A stretch of DNA of 58,811 bases. Source: Lachnospiraceae bacterium (lineage in GTDB: Bacteria > Bacillota > Clostridia > Lachnospirales > Lachnospiraceae). Where the stretch lies: NCBI GenBank assembly GCA_029068555.1, contig JAIECJ010000126.1:1-58811 (forward strand), in the 5' to 3' direction. A model generated the notes under the pieces. That model was not told the origin of the DNA. It ran no database searches and worked only from the letters and a program-made list of their open reading frames with translations. Shown here piece by piece: positions 44,701 to 53,815 of the stretch (the stretch's first letter is position 1; the number at the start of each line of letters is the position of its first letter). The position numbers were made by a program, and so were the translations under genes.

Positions 44701-45480
44701 ATGAATGAGATTGTAAACGCAACAATGCAGACACCCATTGAAATTGCTTTGGGTATTGATGAAAATGGAATGACAACTGCAAGAAAGCTGTTTGATTTCC
44801 TTGGAATGAGTCCAAACAATTATTCGAGATGGTTCAAAAGCAATATTACAGATAATGATTTTGCAGAAGAAAACGTGGATTATTTTCTGTTCCTCACTAA
44901 TGAGGAGCACAAAGGACATGCTTCACAAGACGCAAAATTAACCTCTGCTTTTGCTAAGAAACTTTCCATGCAACAAAAGAATGAACGTGGAGAACAGGCA
45001 AGAAATTATTTTGTCAGAGTTGAGGGCAAGGCAAAGGATATGGTTCTCTTGCTGAAGGAAGCATCCAGCAATCCCATGAAGCTGTTGGAACTTCACTACA
45101 AGGCATTGAAAGAAGTTGACGGAAAAGTAAATGCTCTGTCAGATGGTTTATCCACAGTGCGGAAAGATTTAGAGGACTTCAAGAACGATATGCCGATACT
45201 CGGCGTGGAGGAATCCAAAATCACAAACGCCGTTAAAAGAAAAGGCGTGGAGTGCTTGGGCGGCAAGGAGAGCAACGCATACAACGACAGGAGCGTTAGA
45301 GGGCGGCTGTATTCCGATTTGCACAATCAGTTGCGGAGAGAGTTCGGAGTTTCCACATATAAGGCAATCAAGCGGAATCAAGCCGACACAGCAGTATCTA
45401 TTATCCAGTGTTATGTGCCGCCGCTTGTACTGTCAGAAACAATCGAAACCATGAACGCACAGCAGACATTAAATGTATGA
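44701..45480 (+). CDS. AntA/ORF6C phage antirepressor
   Basis: A 259-residue antirepressor. The N-terminal AntA/AntB domain (TTARKLFDFLGMSPNNYSRW to ENVDYFLF) is followed by a coiled-coil linker and a C-terminal ORF6C domain (ITNAVKRKGVECLGGKESNA to RGRLYSDLHNQLRREFG). Such proteins free the phage from its own or a related repressor. It is far from the lysogeny region and under promoter F, so it may respond to other signals than the ImmA pathway. Confidence 0.85.
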   Translation: MNEIVNATMQTPIEIALGIDENGMTTARKLFDFLGMSPNNYSRWFKSNITDNDFAEENVDYFLFLTNEEHKGHASQDAKLTSAFAKKLSMQQKNERGEQARNYFVRVEGKAKDMVLLLKEASSNPMKLLELHYKALKEVDGKVNALSDGLSTVRKDLEDFKNDMPILGVEESKITNAVKRKGVECLGGKESNAYNDRSVRGRLYSDLHNQLRREFGVSTYKAIKRNQADTAVSIIQCYVPPLVLSETIETMNAQQTLNV

Positions 45481-45519
45481 CGAAAGAGGGCGGCGCAACC
45501 GCTCTTTTTCATTTTAATT

Positions 45520-45552
45520 TGGTACAAATATCCCTTAAAATAATGGTACAAT
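45520..45552 (+). promoter_or_regulatory. TGGTACAA-N19-TACAAT promoter, site G
   Basis: TGGTACAA (45520-45527), 19 bp, TACAAT (45547-45552). Initiation would be near 45559, directly before the two hairpins of the small RNA candidate. Confidence 0.65.
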
Positions 45553-45558
45553 AATCAT

Positions 45559-45648
45559 AATTAAATTAATGCGCCCTATGAATTGGCATAGGGGAAGGAC
45601 TAAAAGGTGTCATGGATGCGTGTAATGCGCGTCTGTGGCACTTTTTTA
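45559..45648 (+). ncRNA. Candidate small RNA or attenuator
   Basis: Behind promoter G: hairpin CCCTATG-AATTGG-CATAGGG (45574-45593), then a 14-bp terminator stem with G-U pairs, GTGTCATGGATGCG (45607-45620) with CGCGTCTGTGGCAC (45628-45641), and seven T. A transcript of about 90 bases with two hairpins would result. Alternatively this is the terminator of the antirepressor gene or an attenuator for 45668. Confidence 0.5.
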
Positions 45649-45667
45649 TTTTTAGGGAGGTGAGAAA

Positions 45668-45826
45668 GTGAGTCCGACTGAAAAACTGACAGAAGGTGAC
45701 GAACGCCTTATCACAAGAGAAATAGTAAAACTTCTTTTGCAAAAAGGCGCTTCGTACAATCAGTCCGTAAGAATTTTAAAAGAGGCAAAAAAAACACTGC
45801 GAGGAATCCCGATTACTGGATGTTGA
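45668..45826 (+). CDS. Hypothetical 52-residue protein
   Basis: GTG 45668 after AGGGAGGTG. Helix-turn-helix-like pattern (ITREIVKLLLQKGASYNQSV) as in small regulators encoded ahead of phage morphogenesis genes. Ends inside the convergent leftward gene by 14 bp. Confidence 0.5.
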   Translation: MSPTEKLTEGDERLITREIVKLLLQKGASYNQSVRILKEAKKTLRGIPITGC

Positions 45827-46043
45827 GAATGAAATGTTTTGCGTTTTCGTCCATGGTGACATCAGGATGATTTTTATCATATTCCTCTAAAGTTATTGCG
45901 GCTGTTTTGAGTTTTTCAAATATATCGTCTGATAGCTTGGCAGAGCAATTAGGACATACAAGATTTTCCTTTTTAACAAGGTATCTTGATTCTACATTGA
46001 ATTTCTCATTGCAGTCGCAACATTGAAAATTATATGTACGCAT
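45813..46043 (-). CDS. Leftward zinc-ribbon protein (lysogenic moron)
   Basis: A 76-residue protein: MRTYNFQCCDCNEKFNVESR and CPNCSAKL form a zinc ribbon, then an acidic helical end. ATG 46043 follows AAAGGAG; the frame to 46076 lacks a site. It is the only leftward gene in the tail region and has its own promoter. Confidence 0.65.
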   Translation of the reverse strand: MRTYNFQCCDCNEKFNVESRYLVKKENLVCPNCSAKLSDDIFEKLKTAAITLEEYDKNHPDVTMDENAKHFILNIQ

Positions 46044-46094
46044 ATTGATTTTTCTCCTTTCTTTTGTACTGAGCATCTTAGTGCCTGTACTTAA

Positions 46095-46123
46095 ATTATA
46101 AGGGAAATAGATTTCTAAAGCAA
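46095..46123 (-). promoter_or_regulatory. Leftward promoter TTGCTT-N17-TATAAT
   Basis: TTGCTT (46123-46118), 17 bp, TATAAT (46100-46095), followed by TTAAGTAC. Same -35, spacing and downstream AAGTAC as the leftward promoter at 3048-3020. Confidence 0.7.
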
Positions 46124-46135
46124 TAAGGTGGTTTT

Positions 46136-49100
46136 ATGGCAGAGTATGACGGAAGTATAAGGATAAATACAAAAATAGATAGTAAACAAGCGTCTGCACA
46201 GCTTATGAGTCTTGAAAACCGTATTGTTAAAACGGCTGACAAGGTTGCTTCCTTGCGCTCAAAAATGGATGCTTTGAAAAATGCACAAGTACCAACACAA
46301 GAATATAAAGATATTTCTGCGCAAATAGAAAAAGCAGAACGTGAATTTGATAAGTTATTGGAGAAACAGGAGCAAATGCAACGCGAAGGAAAAGACCATG
46401 GTGTTGCTTGGGATAGGCTAAATCAAAAAATGGAGGAAATTGGAAATACAATAAATTATGCGAAAGGAGAATTAAGAGACCTTGTTGATTCAGGAAAAGC
46501 ATTTACTCTTGGAAGCGAATCACAAGAATACGCTAACCTTGGACAGCAGTTACAATATGCAGAAAACGATTTATCTGCATTAACACGCCGGCATGATGAG
46601 TTAATTGAAAGGCAAAACAGGACAGCCAATGGATATAAAGAATTAAAAAAATCTATACAGAAATTTGGAAGTTTGGGGAAAAGTATTCTTTCGTTAATGC
46701 AAAAGTCTGTAAAGAAGATAGAAAGCGGTTTTAAGAAGCTGGGTGATACTGCAAAGAAATCTTTTACCAAAGTAAATAAGTCTGCAAATGGGACGAACAA
46801 CATTTTTCAGACCGGACTTAAAAACATCCTTAAATATGGCCTTGGAATCCGAAGCATGTATGTTCTTATTAATAAACTTAGGACAGCAATAAAAGAGGGT
46901 TTCTCAAATCTTTACAATGATAAAAACATGGCGTCTTTCAAAGCTCAGGTGGACAGCTTGAAAGCAAGCCTTTTAACTCTAAAAAACAGCTTTGCCGCAG
47001 CGTTTCGTCCTCTGGTAGAGATTGCAATACCGTATATACAACTGTTAATCGACTACATGATACAACTGCTCAATGTGGTTGGACAGTTTATGGCATCTAT
47101 TACAGGGCAGGACAAGTACACAAGGGCAGTAAAGCAGACCACGGCGGCAATCGAAGAACAGAACAAGGCGCAGAAGAAACAGCTTAGCAACCTTGACAAC
47201 CTTAATAACTTAACTTCTGATAATGGCAGCGGGGGTAAGGACACTACAGGAATGTTTGAGGAAGTGCCAATCGAAAGTGGAATTGAAAACATTGCAAATA
47301 AAGTAAAAGATATATTGTCGCGCTTTTTTGAACCTTTAAAAAAGGCTTGGAAAAGCCAAGGTAAATCCGTCATGGACGCATGGAAACACGCTATAAAGGA
47401 AATCGGAAAACTTTTAAAGAGTGTGGGAAGTGATTTTCTGGAGGTTTGGCAACAGCAAAAAACGGTGCAAATTTTTAAGGATATTTTGCAAATTATTAAA
47501 GATATCGGGCTTGCAATCGGACATCTTGCTGAAAACTTTCGAAAAGCATGGGAGGAAAACGATACAGGGCTGCGTATTTTTGAAAATATTAGGGATATAA
47601 TCGGCGTTATTATTGCAAATGTAAAGCGTGCTGCTGATGTAACCGTTGATTGGGCAAAAAATTTGAATTTTACGCCATTGCTGGAAGCGGTTGAACGCTT
47701 TACAAATTCACTTGAACCTGTGATGGACGCTTTAAGCGGAATACTCACTGATTTTTACGAACAGGTAATGCTGCCGCTAGGGAAATGGGCGCTTGAAAAA
47801 GGGCTTCCTAAGTTGCTTGACGTGTTTACAGCGTTTAATGAAAAAGTTGACTGGAATGCACTTAGGGAAAACTTTTCAGAGCTCTGGGAACACCTAGAGC
47901 CATTCGCGGAAACAGTCGGGGAAGGACTTATAATCTTTATTGAACGTATTTCTGACCTTGTAGCGAATTTCCTTAATAGTGAAACATTTATGAATTTTTT
48001 GAATGACTTGGGCAGCTGGATGGACAGTGTTACTCCGGAAGATGTTGCAGATGGGATTGAGAAGTTTGTAAAAGCACTTATTGGATTAAAATTTGTATTG
48101 TTGGGATTAACAGCCTTAAAAGGAATTGCAGAATTTACTGTATCAATGGTAAATTTAGGAAACGCTATAGGTTCAATCGGATCTTTATCAGGTGTTGCAA
48201 GTGCAATAGGAGGTTTTCTGACAGCAGACATAGGAACGCTTGCTGCAGGAGGTTCGCTTGCCACGCTAGGCGCCACTATCGGAACTGCCATAATAGGAGG
48301 AATCGTGGCGGCAATCGCCGGATGGAATTTTGGACAGTTTTTGTATGAAAAGATTACAGGCGAAGAAATTGAAATGTCTTTTACCGAACAGGTAAAGGAA
48401 ATATTCAGCTCCTTTACGGACGGTTCGTGGGTTGAAGCATTTAAGCTGTGGGGAAGTGATATTGTAGAAGGACTCAAGGCAGGGATTACGGATGCATTTT
48501 CGGCAATTGGAAGCTGGATAGACGAGCATATATTTAAGCCTTTTGTTAATGGGTTTAAGAAACTGTTTGGAATCCATAGTCCATCAACTGTTATGGCTGG
48601 AATGGGGAATAATATTGTAGAAGGTTTGTTAAACGGATTAAAGGAAAAGTGGAAAAGTGTCGTTAGCTGGATAACAGAAAAGATAAACTGGCTTAAGGAC
48701 AAGTTAAACGGCATAACTGGAAAAATAACATATGTCTTTACAGGCGGTGGTGACAGTAAAAACAAAAGTACGGTTTTCTCAACGCGCGCAGCAAATGTGT
48801 CAACCACGCCTTACAACGCAAACTCTGCTTTTTCCGCACTTAACATTACGCCGATACCAAAGCTTGCACTAGGCGCGGTCATTCCAGCAAACAGGGAATT
48901 TCTTGCGGTGCTTGGCGACCAGAAACATGGTACAAATATCGAGGCTCCGCTTAGTACGATAGAAGAAGCAGTTATAAATGCTATTGCAAAAGTGAATGCA
49001 AATTCAGGGAATAACAATAGCGGAAGTATTACATTGGAAATTCCGGTAGTTATTAAAGGAATTGGTGAGATTGGCCGTGCAGTACAGCAATTTGACAGGG

Positions 49101-49138
49101 AGTTTTTTAAGCAATCAGGCAAACATGCATTTACATAG
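46136..49138 (+). CDS. Tape measure protein
   Basis: A 1000-residue protein, the longest in the window. N-terminal coiled coils (about residues 1-190), hydrophobic segments around residues 280-320 and 660-740, and a C-terminus with LFGIHSPSTVMAGMGNNIVE and FLAVLGDQKHGTNIEAP, which are hallmarks of Firmicute tape measure proteins. Sets tail length and helps DNA entry. A long continuous leftward frame inside it is a coding shadow. Confidence 0.93.
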   Translation: MAEYDGSIRINTKIDSKQASAQLMSLENRIVKTADKVASLRSKMDALKNAQVPTQEYKDISAQIEKAEREFDKLLEKQEQMQREGKDHGVAWDRLNQKMEEIGNTINYAKGELRDLVDSGKAFTLGSESQEYANLGQQLQYAENDLSALTRRHDELIERQNRTANGYKELKKSIQKFGSLGKSILSLMQKSVKKIESGFKKLGDTAKKSFTKVNKSANGTNNIFQTGLKNILKYGLGIRSMYVLINKLRTAIKEGFSNLYNDKNMASFKAQVDSLKASLLTLKNSFAAAFRPLVEIAIPYIQLLIDYMIQLLNVVGQFMASITGQDKYTRAVKQTTAAIEEQNKAQKKQLSNLDNLNNLTSDNGSGGKDTTGMFEEVPIESGIENIANKVKDILSRFFEPLKKAWKSQGKSVMDAWKHAIKEIGKLLKSVGSDFLEVWQQQKTVQIFKDILQIIKDIGLAIGHLAENFRKAWEENDTGLRIFENIRDIIGVIIANVKRAADVTVDWAKNLNFTPLLEAVERFTNSLEPVMDALSGILTDFYEQVMLPLGKWALEKGLPKLLDVFTAFNEKVDWNALRENFSELWEHLEPFAETVGEGLIIFIERISDLVANFLNSETFMNFLNDLGSWMDSVTPEDVADGIEKFVKALIGLKFVLLGLTALKGIAEFTVSMVNLGNAIGSIGSLSGVASAIGGFLTADIGTLAAGGSLATLGATIGTAIIGGIVAAIAGWNFGQFLYEKITGEEIEMSFTEQVKEIFSSFTDGSWVEAFKLWGSDIVEGLKAGITDAFSAIGSWIDEHIFKPFVNGFKKLFGIHSPSTVMAGMGNNIVEGLLNGLKEKWKSVVSWITEKINWLKDKLNGITGKITYVFTGGGDSKNKSTVFSTRAANVSTTPYNANSAFSALNITPIPKLALGAVIPANREFLAVLGDQKHGTNIEAPLSTIEEAVINAIAKVNANSGNNNSGSITLEIPVVIKGIGEIGRAVQQFDREFFKQSGKHAFT

Positions 49139-49147
49139 AGGTGAGCT

Positions 49148-49549
49148 ATGGCACAGTTTAAATTTGGAAGTTTCGATTTTCCTGATAACTTAATTAAGTG
49201 GGGGGCGGTAAACGTAAAGCCGAACCAGCGCCAAAGCATTGATGCTTATACGGACGATACGGGAGTTACGAGAGATTTTCCGCTGCCCCACACAAAGACG
49301 CAGATACAATTCACAACACTGCCCATGAGTGCGCAGAGTTTTCGCAATATTATGTCGGGACTTGTTACAAATTACATAGATTATAAGCTGCGCGATGCGA
49401 ATTGTACCTACTACGATGACGAAAATGGAGCAATGAAAACGGGTCATTTTTATTTCGACAAAAGCTTTCAGGCAAATCGAAATGAAGTTGATGAAAATGG
49501 AAGACCTACAAAATATGGAGAAATGACATGGACATTTATTGAATATTAG
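49148..49549 (+). CDS. Distal tail-like protein (DUF6711 type)
   Basis: A 133-residue protein directly after the tape measure (MAQFKFGSFDFPDNLIKWGA start; FPLPHTKTQIQFTTLPMSAQ). Size and position suit a tail-tip adaptor. I recall this pattern as DUF6711. Confidence 0.7.
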   Translation: MAQFKFGSFDFPDNLIKWGAVNVKPNQRQSIDAYTDDTGVTRDFPLPHTKTQIQFTTLPMSAQSFRNIMSGLVTNYIDYKLRDANCTYYDDENGAMKTGHFYFDKSFQANRNEVDENGRPTKYGEMTWTFIEY

Positions 49550-49558
49550 AGGTGTGGA

Positions 49559-50920
49559 ATGGAAGTATCTGAAGCTGTAAAAAATGCTTATTTAAGTATT
49601 GGAAAAACTAAATACATAGATTTGTATTTCCCCGAACTGGATTTGTCTATATTGGGTGGTACGGGACGCATGTATTCCGATTCCATGTATCTTTCCGAAA
49701 AGCTTGTAAGTTCTAACAGTATAGAATTTGTCGGATGCATATCGAGTATGTTTAAGATACAGGTAAATAATTTAAAAGAGGATATCAAGGGCAAGAAAAT
49801 TACGGCGACAATTCATACGGAGGGAGCGGAAAGCGAACTGATTACGCTTTTTAACGGCATTGTTGATAGTGCGATGAAGCAGAGTAATAAGCGAATAAAG
49901 GAAATTGTTGCCTATGACGAGCTTTATACCAAGGGGAGTACGGACATTTCTGCATGGTATAAGTCCCTTACATTTCCGATAACATTAAAAGTTTTGCGTG
50001 ATAGTCTCTTTGCCTATATCGGAATTGAGCAAGTGGAGATAGTCCTCCCAAACGACAATATAGAGATAAAAAAGCAGTATAATCCGAGCTCTTTGCAGGC
50101 TTTACCTGTAATTAAAGCGATATGCCAGATTAATGGTGTATTTGGTATTATAAATCGCAATAATAAATTTGAATACAGAATATTGGGAGCGATTGATAGC
50201 AGCTTATATACACCTTTTTATCCTGGTAAAGATGTCTTTCCAGGAATATCAAAGAGCGCTTTAGGATTGGATAATATTCAGGAGACTGGCTTTTCCTTTT
50301 ATAAAGATGTGGATTACGAAGAATATGTGGTCAAGCCGGTGGATAAGATTACAATACGCCAGTCCGAAGATAATGAGGGTGTGACATATGGAACCGGCAC
50401 TAATAATTATATTATTCAAGGAAGTATGTTTACTTATGGGCTTTCTAAAGATGTTCTCCTACAGATTGCAGAGAATATATATCCGAATGTACAGGGATTT
50501 TCGTATCGCCCGTTTAAATCTGTGAATAATGGCTTACCTTACCTTGAGTGCGGATTAGACGCAGTATCGTACAAAATGATTGATTGGGAAAATACAGAGA
50601 GTAGTAACGATATTGTATATGAAGGAAAAAGTTTTTATATATTAAATCGCGAGCTTACTGGCATACAGTCGCTTACAGATTCTTACAGCGCACAGGGGGA
50701 GGAGTACCAAACCGAGTTTGTTACAGATTTACAGACGCAGATTGACACACTAAAGAAAAGTGTTAAGCAGGAAGTTGAGGATTATACATATCCGAAAGAA
50801 GAAATTGACAATATGATTGCATCAAGTGGCGGTTGGAATGTTGAATCAGTTCCGGTGCTTCCAGTATCGGTTGCCGCGAATACGATTTACCTGATACAGG
50901 GGGAAGTGACGGTGGAATAA
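49559..50920 (+). CDS. Tail-tip / baseplate hub protein
   Basis: A 453-residue protein: a beta-rich N-terminal hub-like part (SIEFVGCISSMFKIQVNNLK), a middle (LPVIKAICQINGVFGIINRN) and a C-terminal coiled coil that joins later fibre proteins. It follows the distal tail gene, the usual place of the tail-associated hub. No lytic domain is visible. Confidence 0.7.
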   Translation: MEVSEAVKNAYLSIGKTKYIDLYFPELDLSILGGTGRMYSDSMYLSEKLVSSNSIEFVGCISSMFKIQVNNLKEDIKGKKITATIHTEGAESELITLFNGIVDSAMKQSNKRIKEIVAYDELYTKGSTDISAWYKSLTFPITLKVLRDSLFAYIGIEQVEIVLPNDNIEIKKQYNPSSLQALPVIKAICQINGVFGIINRNNKFEYRILGAIDSSLYTPFYPGKDVFPGISKSALGLDNIQETGFSFYKDVDYEEYVVKPVDKITIRQSEDNEGVTYGTGTNNYIIQGSMFTYGLSKDVLLQIAENIYPNVQGFSYRPFKSVNNGLPYLECGLDAVSYKMIDWENTESSNDIVYEGKSFYILNRELTGIQSLTDSYSAQGEEYQTEFVTDLQTQIDTLKKSVKQEVEDYTYPKEEIDNMIASSGGWNVESVPVLPVSVAANTIYLIQGEVTVE

Positions 50921-51984
50921 TGGGAAGACAGAGTGCAAGGCTTTATTTTCAAGGGAAAGACCATAAGGACATATATTTTAACGGGCATTACCATGATGCG
51001 ATGTATCTGACGGACAGCGAGGGGAATGCAACGCTTGTGTGGGAGAAACTTAAAGATATCCCGATAGAAGATAACGTCTTTAAGTTTGCCATAATACCAA
51101 ATGGCAGATACGCAGTTGCATTAAAAGGAAATATACACATAGACTGGGGGGATGGGGAAAGCACGGATTTTGAACGCGATAGTCAGCTTGTGATAACCCA
51201 CACCTATAATTCGGTTAAAAGGTACATAGTACAGATAACAGGAGATTTAAAAAATATAAAATTTACCGGTGGATTTTATAATGTAAAGGATGCATTAGTG
51301 GAGATATTAAGCGCATTTCCAAAAACAATGGAAAAAGAAACTGATTTTTCTGATTTGCTTGGAGGTAGCGCTAAAATAGAACAAATTCCTAAAGACTTGC
51401 TTGCAAACTGCTTAAGTGCACAAAATTTCTCCGCTGCATTTCGAGGATGTACAGGATTAAAGAGCATTCCGGCAGGACTTTTTGACAACTGCCATGCAGC
51501 AACCAATTTCCAAAATGTTTTTGCATCCACAGCCATAACACAAATACCACAGGGACTGTTTAAGAATTGCACAAACGCAGAAACATTCTATAATGCATTC
51601 TCTGATTGTGCTGGTATAACGCAAATACCGCAGGACTTATTTTGGGGGCAAAAAAAGGCGACAAACTTTTCACATGTATTTTATTCCTGCAAAAATCTGG
51701 AAAATTTACCGCAGGGACTGTTCAAGGATTGCGTCAATGCCTATACTTTTGAAAGGGCGTTCATGAGTTGCGACAAATTAGAACATGTCCCTGAAAATCT
51801 GTTTGATAATTGCAATTTTGTAAACAATTTTGGATATACATTTTACTATTGCAAAAGCATTACCAGCAATGTTCCCGAGTTGTGGATTACACATTCAGGG
51901 GTGAACGAACATAAATATTGCTACTGGCATTGCGAAAAAGCAGCAAATTATAGCAGCATACCTATGAATTGGATAGCATACTAA
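50920..51984 (+). CDS. BspA-like leucine-rich-repeat tail protein
   Basis: A 354-residue protein. The N-terminus (LYFQGKDHKDIYFNGHYHDA) resembles a tail attachment domain and is followed by a PKD-like beta domain (IDWGDGESTDFE). From residue 155 there are at least five repeats of about 25 residues (IPAGLFDNCHAATNFQNVFA; IPQGLFKNCTNAETFYNAFS), the BspA-like LRR pattern. It is probably a receptor-binding or host-surface-binding tip protein. Confidence 0.72.
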   Translation: MGRQSARLYFQGKDHKDIYFNGHYHDAMYLTDSEGNATLVWEKLKDIPIEDNVFKFAIIPNGRYAVALKGNIHIDWGDGESTDFERDSQLVITHTYNSVKRYIVQITGDLKNIKFTGGFYNVKDALVEILSAFPKTMEKETDFSDLLGGSAKIEQIPKDLLANCLSAQNFSAAFRGCTGLKSIPAGLFDNCHAATNFQNVFASTAITQIPQGLFKNCTNAETFYNAFSDCAGITQIPQDLFWGQKKATNFSHVFYSCKNLENLPQGLFKDCVNAYTFERAFMSCDKLEHVPENLFDNCNFVNNFGYTFYYCKSITSNVPELWITHSGVNEHKYCYWHCEKAANYSSIPMNWIAY

Positions 51985-51998
51985 GAAAGGGTGATATT

Positions 51999-53045
51999 AT
52001 GGCAGACATTCCAAAACCAATAACAAAAAAGGACGCATATTATACTTACCTTATTAATGGAACTGGGAAAATACCAAAACCAATTACGCGTGAAGACACT
52101 TATTTATATTATCTTTGCCAGAATGGATTCGGAGGAGATTCAGGTGGTGGAGTTACAGCAGAAATGATTGACAAAGCCGTTGATGCTGCACTTAAAATTG
52201 CAAAAGATTATACCAACAGCGAAATTATGAAATTAGACGCAGAAAGTGTTGGAGCCCTGCCTTTGACAGGGGGCGAGATGGATGGAGATATTAAATTTGA
52301 AAGTCTTGAAGGTGATTATAATATAAAATATCCAGCAAAAATCCAAATGAAATATGAAGGGGTAATTGATGCTAACGGTGGATATATTAACAGAGTCGAA
52401 GAATTAAGTTTTGACGACAAAACCCATCCAGTAAGAGATAGTGCAGTCCTTACAACAAAAGAACAGGTAAACGCAAATGTAGATACAACAAATGTCGCAG
52501 CAGCCACAGCTGTTAAGGAAATGGTTGGTGAGATAAAAAATAATTTATCTGGAAAAAATAACTTTAATGCAACATTTAAACGTAACTATGACTATAAAAC
52601 AGCATCCGGATGGCAAAATATATTACAGTGGATGGATAAAAACATCCGAACAGGATATTTGGCAGAAAACATTAGTAATGGTGGCATAAACTTACATCTA
52701 AATAATGAGCGTGGGGATATTTATATAAACGGCAATTCGATTGCGTATGTTGCAAATAGTATTAGCAGTCTTATAAATGCTAAAGAATGGAGACAGGTAT
52801 TATCCGTAAAAGAAAACGGAATACATGAAGTGCTAAATCTTTATGGTGCGGAAATTTTGTTAATTTATGGTTATGTTTTTAGAATTGAAGACACAATGAC
52901 GATGCCCCTTAGCTTGTTACTTGGCGCAAGTGGAGCGGGTGCAAAAATATTATTTAGTGGATTGGAAATTGAGACTGTGGATAATACACACATAAGTGTT
53001 AAAGGGATTCAAACAGACTATTTATTTAGAATTTTTGCTAGATAA
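51999..53045 (+). CDS. Tail fibre protein
   Basis: A 348-residue protein. The N-terminus repeats IPKPITKKDAYYTYLINGTG and IPKPITREDTYLYYLCQNG, a signature of Clostridia phage fibre proteins, then ALPLTGGEMDGDIKF and a long beta-rich domain. ATG 51999 after AAAGGGTG. Confidence 0.75.
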   Translation: MADIPKPITKKDAYYTYLINGTGKIPKPITREDTYLYYLCQNGFGGDSGGGVTAEMIDKAVDAALKIAKDYTNSEIMKLDAESVGALPLTGGEMDGDIKFESLEGDYNIKYPAKIQMKYEGVIDANGGYINRVEELSFDDKTHPVRDSAVLTTKEQVNANVDTTNVAAATAVKEMVGEIKNNLSGKNNFNATFKRNYDYKTASGWQNILQWMDKNIRTGYLAENISNGGINLHLNNERGDIYINGNSIAYVANSISSLINAKEWRQVLSVKENGIHEVLNLYGAEILLIYGYVFRIEDTMTMPLSLLLGASGAGAKILFSGLEIETVDNTHISVKGIQTDYLFRIFAR

Positions 53046-53110
53046 TTATGTTACCATTTATCCGACCAAATGGAACCTGTAAATCGAAAAAACAGAAAGG
53101 AAAATTAAAA

Positions 53111-53815
53111 ATGTTAAACATGAATTATATAGAGGATAGCACAATCTATCCCGTAGAATTTAGTATCGTATCTGATAACGTAATAGATTTAAAGGGAGAT
53201 TTCCCGGTCTTGACAAAGGGATTTATCCTATCACGCCCCGACCATGATGATAATTGGGATTATAGTGCATACACCACTGTCTACCGCAAAATTGACGGTG
53301 GTGTACAGTTTTCTAATGACGAAAGCATTTATATTCCACCAGAATCGATGCCGAAACCGGATTTTCCACCAATTGAACCATACGAACCAACGCTGGAGGA
53401 AATCAAGGAACAGAAGATAAACGAAATGAATGCCGAACAGCAAAAGATTATCCAGAATGGGGTAGAAGTGCCACTATCAGATGGCACCGTGGAAAGGTTT
53501 ACATTAAAAGACCAAGACCAAATGTCGCTTATGGGATTGCAAACGTTGGCGCAACAGGGAGTTGACAAAATCCCATGGCACGATGCAGACAACGCAGAAC
53601 ATTGCAAATACTACAGCGCAGAGGATATGGACAGAATCACAGGTGCGGCATTGTCTTTTATCAGCTACCAAGTAACATATTTTAGAGATTTGCGCATCTA
53701 TATCAATAGTATGCAAGACAAAGAGAGTGTGCAGTCTGCATTTTACGGAATGTACATTCCACAGGAATACCAGTCAGAAGTATTGGCGGATTTTTATTCC
53801 GCTAAAAATGCGTAG
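53111..53815 (+). CDS. DUF4376 tail-associated protein
   Basis: A 234-residue protein: a short beta N-terminus, a Pro-rich linker (PKPDFPPIEPYEPTLEEIKE) and a C-terminal DUF4376-like helical domain (LSDGTVERFTLKDQDQMSLM). Such proteins follow fibre genes and may act in fibre assembly. ATG 53111 after GAAAGGAAA. Confidence 0.7.
   Translation: MLNMNYIEDSTIYPVEFSIVSDNVIDLKGDFPVLTKGFILSRPDHDDNWDYSAYTTVYRKIDGGVQFSNDESIYIPPESMPKPDFPPIEPYEPTLEEIKEQKINEMNAEQQKIIQNGVEVPLSDGTVERFTLKDQDQMSLMGLQTLAQQGVDKIPWHDADNAEHCKYYSAEDMDRITGAALSFISYQVTYFRDLRIYINSMQDKESVQSAFYGMYIPQEYQSEVLADFYSAKNA

Noticed and set aside
47755-48807. Long leftward open frame of 350 codons within the tape measure gene
   Set aside because: It is a coding shadow of the AT-rich tape measure; it has no leftward ribosome site or promoter and its predicted protein has no family pattern. 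The same holds for 47053-47748.
48928-48960. TGGTACAA-N19-TACGAT inside the tape measure gene
   Set aside because: It matches the promoter family exactly, but the bases encode the conserved HGTNIEAPLSTI end of tape measure proteins, so coding constraint explains it. No gene boundary follows.
46136-53045. Diversity-generating retroelement acting on tail proteins
   Set aside because: I found no reverse transcriptase and no template/variable repeat pair near the tail-tip genes.
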